Origin: Bacteroidota bacterium
GTDB taxonomy: Bacteria; Bacteroidota; Bacteroidia; JAADEI01
Direction of reading: 5' to 3'
Assembly (NCBI GenBank): GCA_024280615.1
Contig: JAJRPU010000045.1
Location: 1 to 17,100 of the forward strand
Length of the DNA: 17,100 nt
Shown: in pieces, positions 12,842 to 17,100 of the stretch
Position numbering within the stretch: the stretch's first letter is position 1
How the letters are laid out: every line of letters begins with the position of its first letter
Made by a program: the position numbers and the translations under genes
The notes under the pieces: model-generated
Told to the model about the DNA's origin: nothing
Seen by the model: only the letters and a program-made list of their open reading frames with translations
The model's database searches: none

Positions 12842-14221
12842 ATGAAGAAACTACACAAACTACTGCTCATATCTTTTATTCCGCCTTTTTTCGTAACCCT
12901 TTTTATTGCTACTTCCATCTTGATATTCCAATTTGTGTGGAAGTATATAGATGAGATAATAGGCAAAGGCATATCGTGGTCTATAATAATGGAATTGTTA
13001 GGGTGGGCGGGTGCCGGAATGTTTCCCCTTGCCCTTCCCATAGCTGTGTTACTTGCCGGCGTAATGATGTATGGGTCATTGGCAGAACATAGTGAATTCG
13101 TAGCCTTGAAGTCCTTAGGCATTTCATACTGGCAGACGGCACGATTTATGTTAGTGGTGGGAACAATTTTGGCTCTAACTCTGGCGTTATATAGCCATTT
13201 TGTTCTGCCCCATGCAAATTTCCGTTTTTATAGCCTCTTATATGATATTAGACAGGCTAAACCCATCCTTGCCATTCCGGAAGGCGTATTCTATCGTAAA
13301 CTTCGTGGCTTCTTCATTCTGGTTAAGAAAAAAGACGACGTTACTAACTATATGGAAGATATAACTATTTACCAATTTGATGCTAATAATCCCCCTGGTC
13401 CATTGCTCAAAGCCCGTTCTGGAACCCTTGAATCGCTCAATGAAGGTGATTTTCTAAAAATGACTTTTTATAAAGGAATGCAATATATTAACATTTCAAC
13501 TAAACACGTTAAGCAGGCTCGAAGGGACCAAAAAGCTTATAAACCTTTTTCTGTTATTAAATTCTCTAAGTGGATTAAGTTTTTTGATTTGCGTGAATTC
13601 AAATTTAGACAACAAAGTGCTGAAATGCTTCGTGGACACTATGAGATGCTTGACCTTTCGCAATTGTTGTATGTAGCTGATAGCATGCAACGACGCATTA
13701 ATAACATGCCCCGAAAGGCTCTCCGAAAGCCCTATCAAGCATTCTTTTCCTTTATGGATTCGGCTCTAATAAAGAAAATTAATAATGTTTCTGAGGTCTC
13801 AATGCCAGAGCCTTCCTACTCATTGCTTGTCAAAGCATTGACCAATGCCTCTTCTGTCCAACATGAAGTTTTGTCCATAAAGCGCTACCAAGAAGGATTA
13901 ATGACAATAAAGAATAGATTTCTCATTTCGTTTCACAAAAGACTCTCACTGTCTTTCGCCGTTTTACTACTGCTTGTTCTCGGCACTTCTCTTGGTGCCT
14001 TGCTCAGGCGAGGCGGGTTGGGGGCTCCCCTTATCGCTTCTGGAATAACTTTCGTAATATTTTACCTGATTTTTAGCACTGGTGAACGGCTCGCTCATGA
14101 AGGTGCACTCCCTGTGTTCCTCGGGCTATGGCTTCCAAATCTCATATTTTTGCCTATAACCGTTATTTTAGTGTGGTTGATAAACAATGACTACATATCA
14201 CTGGCAAAAGGAAGGAAATGA
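12842..14221 (+). CDS. LptF/LptG family permease (lipopolysaccharide export)
   Basis: This is a subunit of the LptB2FG ABC transporter that extracts lipopolysaccharide from the inner membrane; family YjgP/YjgQ (PF03739). The 459 residues show three N-terminal helices (about 9-30, 57-80, 97-118), with AEHSEFVALKSLGIS between helices two and three, which is the typical cytoplasmic coupling region. A periplasmic beta domain follows (about 125-360), longer than in E. coli and with a charged middle. Three C-terminal helices (about 365-385, 393-412, 420-445) complete the fold. One such protein per Bacteroidota genome locus is common, so F or G cannot be assigned. It heads the operon with PAP2, joined by an ATGA overlap. 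Confidence 0.9.
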   Translation: MKKLHKLLLISFIPPFFVTLFIATSILIFQFVWKYIDEIIGKGISWSIIMELLGWAGAGMFPLALPIAVLLAGVMMYGSLAEHSEFVALKSLGISYWQTARFMLVVGTILALTLALYSHFVLPHANFRFYSLLYDIRQAKPILAIPEGVFYRKLRGFFILVKKKDDVTNYMEDITIYQFDANNPPGPLLKARSGTLESLNEGDFLKMTFYKGMQYINISTKHVKQARRDQKAYKPFSVIKFSKWIKFFDLREFKFRQQSAEMLRGHYEMLDLSQLLYVADSMQRRINNMPRKALRKPYQAFFSFMDSALIKKINNVSEVSMPEPSYSLLVKALTNASSVQHEVLSIKRYQEGLMTIKNRFLISFHKRLSLSFAVLLLLVLGTSLGALLRRGGLGAPLIASGITFVIFYLIFSTGERLAHEGALPVFLGLWLPNLIFLPITVILVWLINNDYISLAKGRK

Positions 14222-14829
14222 AGATGGGAAAAATTAAATATATTGACAAATTTATTTTGTCTCTAGTTGCCATAACTGGCTTGGCTCTGATGCTTGCTTT
14301 CACAGTCCCCAAGGGCACTTTTGTCCTTTTTATGCAATATCTCAGAACCCCTGTTTTGGACTACATTATGGAATTCTTTTCCTTCCTTGGTTTAGGCATT
14401 ATGGTTATTCCAGTGTTGATTCTGGTATGGCGACGGTGTGGACTGTGGCAACTTATTGCCTCCGGCGGAACAGCCATCTTTTTGGCTATAATAATTCAGT
14501 TATTGAAACGGACGTTTAATGAGCCTCGTCCTGCCTTAGCCCTTGAATTTATGCCTGAACCCTATCCTTTCTCAATACCTCACGAACTGTTTTCCTTTCC
14601 TTCTGGGCATTCAGCAACCGCTTTTTTCATTGCCACAACCCTATTCATGGTCTTTAGGACACGAAAAATTTTAATCCTTGCCTTTATTTACGCTACTCTC
14701 GTAGCTATCAGTAGAATCTATTTATTTCAGCACTTCTTTGTTGATACTGTTGTTGGTGCAATCATTGGCATTAGCTTAGGCTATCTCGCTTTCAAAACCA
14801 GAGTGCGGTGCGACGGACAACAATCATAA
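14218..14829 (+). CDS. PAP2-superfamily membrane phosphatase
   Basis: This is an integral membrane lipid phosphatase of 203 residues with all three catalytic motifs. Motif one is K97-x6-R104-P105 (KRTFNEPRP). Motif two is PSGH at 128-131. Motif three is S165-R166-x5-H172-x3-D176 (SRIYLFQHFFVD). Five to six helices surround them. Substrates of the family include undecaprenyl diphosphate, phosphatidylglycerophosphate and lipid A phosphates (LpxE/LpxF type). The position between an LPS exporter and an ArnT-like transferase suggests lipid A or carrier-lipid dephosphorylation, an inference from context. Its ATG overlaps the LptF stop (ATGA), and its TAA overlaps the next ATG by one base. Confidence 0.9.
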   Translation: MKMGKIKYIDKFILSLVAITGLALMLAFTVPKGTFVLFMQYLRTPVLDYIMEFFSFLGLGIMVIPVLILVWRRCGLWQLIASGGTAIFLAIIIQLLKRTFNEPRPALALEFMPEPYPFSIPHELFSFPSGHSATAFFIATTLFMVFRTRKILILAFIYATLVAISRIYLFQHFFVDTVVGAIIGISLGYLAFKTRVRCDGQQS

Positions 14830-16421
14830 TGCTAATTCTGTTCTGGGTTGTCATATATCTGCCCAATTTGAAACATCAACTCATTGACCCATTGGAAACA
14901 TTCTATGTGGAAGCAAGCAGAGAAATGAACCTGTTTAACAAAGCATTTACGCCGGTTGTCAATGGACAAGAGCTGTCCCACAAACCTCCACTATTCTTCT
15001 GGATTGAATCCATTGCCATAAATAGTGGTCAAGACATTGAGCGGAATGCCCGCCTGCCCGCCCTCTTTAGCTTTATTCTCCTCGGACTCCTTACTTACTA
15101 CATGGGCATTTATCTTGGCGAGGAACGGCTCGCTCTGTACTGGTCCCTGCTCATTACTACAACCCCGCTCTCTCTGTTTCTTGGCCGGTCTGCCCTGCCC
15201 ACTACCCTCCTAATGCTAATAGTGTTCCTTTCATTGTTCAGCCTATTCAAATCACACAGAGAACATAAGAAGTCTTGGCTTGGTATAGCAATGGTTTCCA
15301 CTGGACTATCCTTATACGTAGGCGGTATCATCTCTCCAATAATAATTATTTTAACATGGTGGCTTGCCCATCCGCTTTTTGTGTCCGATGAAGGTGAACG
15401 AAAACTCTTCCCACTAAAGGATGGTGCCACGTTTCTCCTCGGTGTCCTCGTAGCCATTGGACTACTATCCCTTGTAGAATTCTTTTTAACAGGAAAAGCC
15501 TTTATTCTCAATCACTTCAAGGAACTTAGATTACTTGAGATAACCTCCTCTCAATTGTTGTTATATTTTGCGTTTGCAGTTGCAATTTTGTCCCTAGGCA
15601 TATTCCCGTTAGGTGTTCTGTCCATTGGTCAACTGATGCGAACTGGATTGGTTGTTAAGTTAACAGAGAAGCGACGGCGGTGGCACTGGTGGATGGTCTC
15701 CCTTTTTACCGTATCTTTTCTTTCTATACCTTTCCATAACATAGAAATATCAACTTTCCCGCTAATACTTATCCCACTATCATACTTCTCTGCCGACTTC
15801 CTTGACTACCTAAGCAGGACAAGAACCAAAGAGAAACTCCCGCCCATTCCCACATTGCTCAGTTTCCTCTATGGGATATTTATGTTCATCATTGGCATAA
15901 TTCTCATCGTTATCCCAATTGTAGGGATGCTATTGCCTGAACTGGTGCCCTACATTCCTTATAGGTTCTGGCAGGAAGCCCTTCAATGCCCCGTTCATTG
16001 GGAAATTCCTCTTGTTTTCATTGGACTGATATTTATCACTGGCAATCTCGTAATTATCCAATCTTATAAGTCAAACATTTTCAAATGGACGCTTTACACA
16101 AGCATCTTGAATGGTGTTATCTTCTTCCTTGTTATGAACATCTACTTGCCTCGGTTTGTCCAGTATTGGCAAGGTGAAATAGTAAATGTTTACAAAGAAT
16201 TGCCATCTGGCAAAAGTCAAGTTACCCCTATAAACTTCGCTACTTATGCTCATTTATTATATCTCGGAAATGAAGGATATAAATTTAACATCAACCTGCC
16301 TGCTTATCAAATGTTTGTTTACAGAAGCCATGATTCAATACCCGATTCAATCGTTCAAACTTACATACCGCTATACGGATATTACTACAAAATAGATACG
16401 TTACCAATCTATGACCACTAA
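14829..16421 (+). CDS. ArnT-like glycosyltransferase (GT39/GT83 family), membrane
   Basis: This is a polytopic transferase that uses a lipid-linked sugar on the periplasmic side. With ATG at 14829 (overlapping the PAP2 stop as TAATG) it has 530 residues; a GTG at 14808 would add seven. Family marks are a first helix, then DPLETFYVEASREM (20-33, acidic catalytic positions), PVVNGQELSHKPPLFFW (42-58) and ARLPALF. About a dozen helices follow, then a C-terminal domain of about 100 residues without clear helices at the end, as in ArnT. In Gram-negative bacteria ArnT adds aminoarabinose to lipid A; the actual sugar and acceptor here are unknown. The usual D-E-x-R-Y is D-P-L-E-T-F-Y, as in some GT39 proteins. 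Confidence 0.85.
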   Translation: MLILFWVVIYLPNLKHQLIDPLETFYVEASREMNLFNKAFTPVVNGQELSHKPPLFFWIESIAINSGQDIERNARLPALFSFILLGLLTYYMGIYLGEERLALYWSLLITTTPLSLFLGRSALPTTLLMLIVFLSLFSLFKSHREHKKSWLGIAMVSTGLSLYVGGIISPIIIILTWWLAHPLFVSDEGERKLFPLKDGATFLLGVLVAIGLLSLVEFFLTGKAFILNHFKELRLLEITSSQLLLYFAFAVAILSLGIFPLGVLSIGQLMRTGLVVKLTEKRRRWHWWMVSLFTVSFLSIPFHNIEISTFPLILIPLSYFSADFLDYLSRTRTKEKLPPIPTLLSFLYGIFMFIIGIILIVIPIVGMLLPELVPYIPYRFWQEALQCPVHWEIPLVFIGLIFITGNLVIIQSYKSNIFKWTLYTSILNGVIFFLVMNIYLPRFVQYWQGEIVNVYKELPSGKSQVTPINFATYAHLLYLGNEGYKFNINLPAYQMFVYRSHDSIPDSIVQTYIPLYGYYYKIDTLPIYDH

Positions 16422-16431
16422 TTGAAAAGAT

Positions 16432-17100
16432 ATGGCAAAGCATTGGCACAAAAAGGAACTGGTTAGGATATGCCTTTTAATAATTGGCTTGCTATGGATA
16501 CTTATTTCAAACCCTGTGTTAACCCAAATAACTGAATTTGTTGAAGAGTCATGGTGGAATAAAACCACACGAAAAAGCCAAGAGACTATTGCATCGCTAA
16601 GACAAGCCTTGACCAATGGAACAATAGAACCGTCTCAATATGAACAATTTGGGCTTGAATGCATAATTTCCGACACACTCTGGATTGGAACCTTTGAGAT
16701 TCCCTGCACCGATTCTATTATTGAGCATCCCTCTGGGACATACTTATGTTTATTCCTTTCCGACACGGTGTCGTGTGCCATTCGGATTGCCACTCCTCAC
16801 AACCATCTGCACACAATCAACAAACCGCTATTCCTCTGGACGGTCAAGTTTGAAGATGGTAAGTTTTCCCTTGAACGGGATGGTGTTCTGTTGCCATCAC
16901 TTCAGGTTTTCCTCTCCTTATTAATCGCAATTCTGGTAATGGTTCTCCTGCCTGAAAAATTAAAACTCCTTTCCGTTTTGCTATTTATCCTGCTTTCCTT
17001 TATTTCCGTTGACTATCAAAGCACTCTATTTTCCTCTGGATTATATGGAATTTCCGTTATCACTCCCTCATTGGGAATAATCATTATCGCTTTGTTATCA
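16432..17100 (+). CDS. hypothetical membrane protein, cut by the right window edge
   Basis: ATG at 16432 opens 223 codons with no stop before the edge, ten bases after the glycosyltransferase stop, so it belongs to the same operon. The protein begins with a basic stretch (MAKHWHKKELVR) and a helix (about 11-29). An outside domain of about 120 residues follows with four cysteines (77, 92, 106, 115). At least three helices follow (about 154-173, 176-193, 205-223). The layout (one helix, periplasmic domain, bundle of helices) resembles sensor proteins whose cytoplasmic output domain would lie beyond the edge, but no motif proves it. The family is not recognised. Confidence 0.75.
   Translation, partial: MAKHWHKKELVRICLLIIGLLWILISNPVLTQITEFVEESWWNKTTRKSQETIASLRQALTNGTIEPSQYEQFGLECIISDTLWIGTFEIPCTDSIIEHPSGTYLCLFLSDTVSCAIRIATPHNHLHTINKPLFLWTVKFEDGKFSLERDGVLLPSLQVFLSLLIAILVMVLLPEKLKLLSVLLFILLSFISVDYQSTLFSSGLYGISVITPSLGIIIIALLS

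Noticed and set aside
12829..13122. N-terminal extension of the minus-strand hypothetical gene
   Set aside because: It is antisense to the start of the LptF/G gene, whose reading is unmistakable; the extension has unnatural composition and a proper ATG exists at 12828.
1..17100. CRISPR array, tRNA or rRNA genes
   Set aside because: No regularly spaced repeats and no cloverleaf or rRNA-like segment was seen by eye other than the tRNA-like part of the tmRNA; a covariance-model scan was not possible.

Overview
The window looks like a chromosome segment of a member of the Bacteroidota. The evidence is the gene families (a Bacteroidota-style RNase E/G with an interrupted S1 domain, a 31-residue AURKAIP1/COX24-type basic protein, and an Arm domain of the Bacteroidota integrase type), a tmRNA tag of the pattern G-x-x-N-Y-A-M-A-A, several TAnnTTTG promoter boxes, and no consistent Shine-Dalgarno sequences. 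Coding DNA is about 38-40 % G+C where I counted it, while the tmRNA is about 61 %. Such a gap is often seen in thermophiles, so a moderately thermophilic host is a reasonable inference, not a proof.

Left part (1 to about 2130): a decaying accessory segment on the minus strand. It holds a gene cut by the left edge, an intact 180-residue gene with a C-terminal zinc ribbon, a gene broken by an in-frame stop and a +1 frame change, a more degraded coding stretch, and a tyrosine integrase remnant reduced to its N-terminal Arm domain. A cluster of short GGGACACA/TGTGTGCC repeats lies between the integrase start and the 3' end of ssrA. This arrangement is typical of an element integrated into the tmRNA gene.

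Core part (2139 to 17100): ssrA (minus) and lepA (plus) are divergent and appear to share one -33 hexamer. lepA converges on a minus-strand operon purQ-dsbD-rlmI (translation quality, envelope thiol reduction, purine synthesis and rRNA methylation). Divergent from purQ is a plus-strand series of an HU-like protein, a membrane-anchored TPR protein, a tiny basic ribosome-associated-type protein and, after a 345-base gap with a hairpin, RNase E/G. A minus pair follows (conserved hypothetical protein and YjbQ, overlapping by ATGA). Divergent from it is a tightly overlapping plus operon: LptF/LptG permease, PAP2 phosphatase, ArnT-like glycosyltransferase and a membrane protein cut by the right edge. 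That operon looks dedicated to lipopolysaccharide export and lipid A or carrier-lipid remodelling.

No CRISPR array, tRNA or rRNA was seen. Genes missed by a simple complete-ORF search are the two edge-truncated genes, the 31-residue gene at 9478, the broken genes at 810-1966, and the tmRNA.
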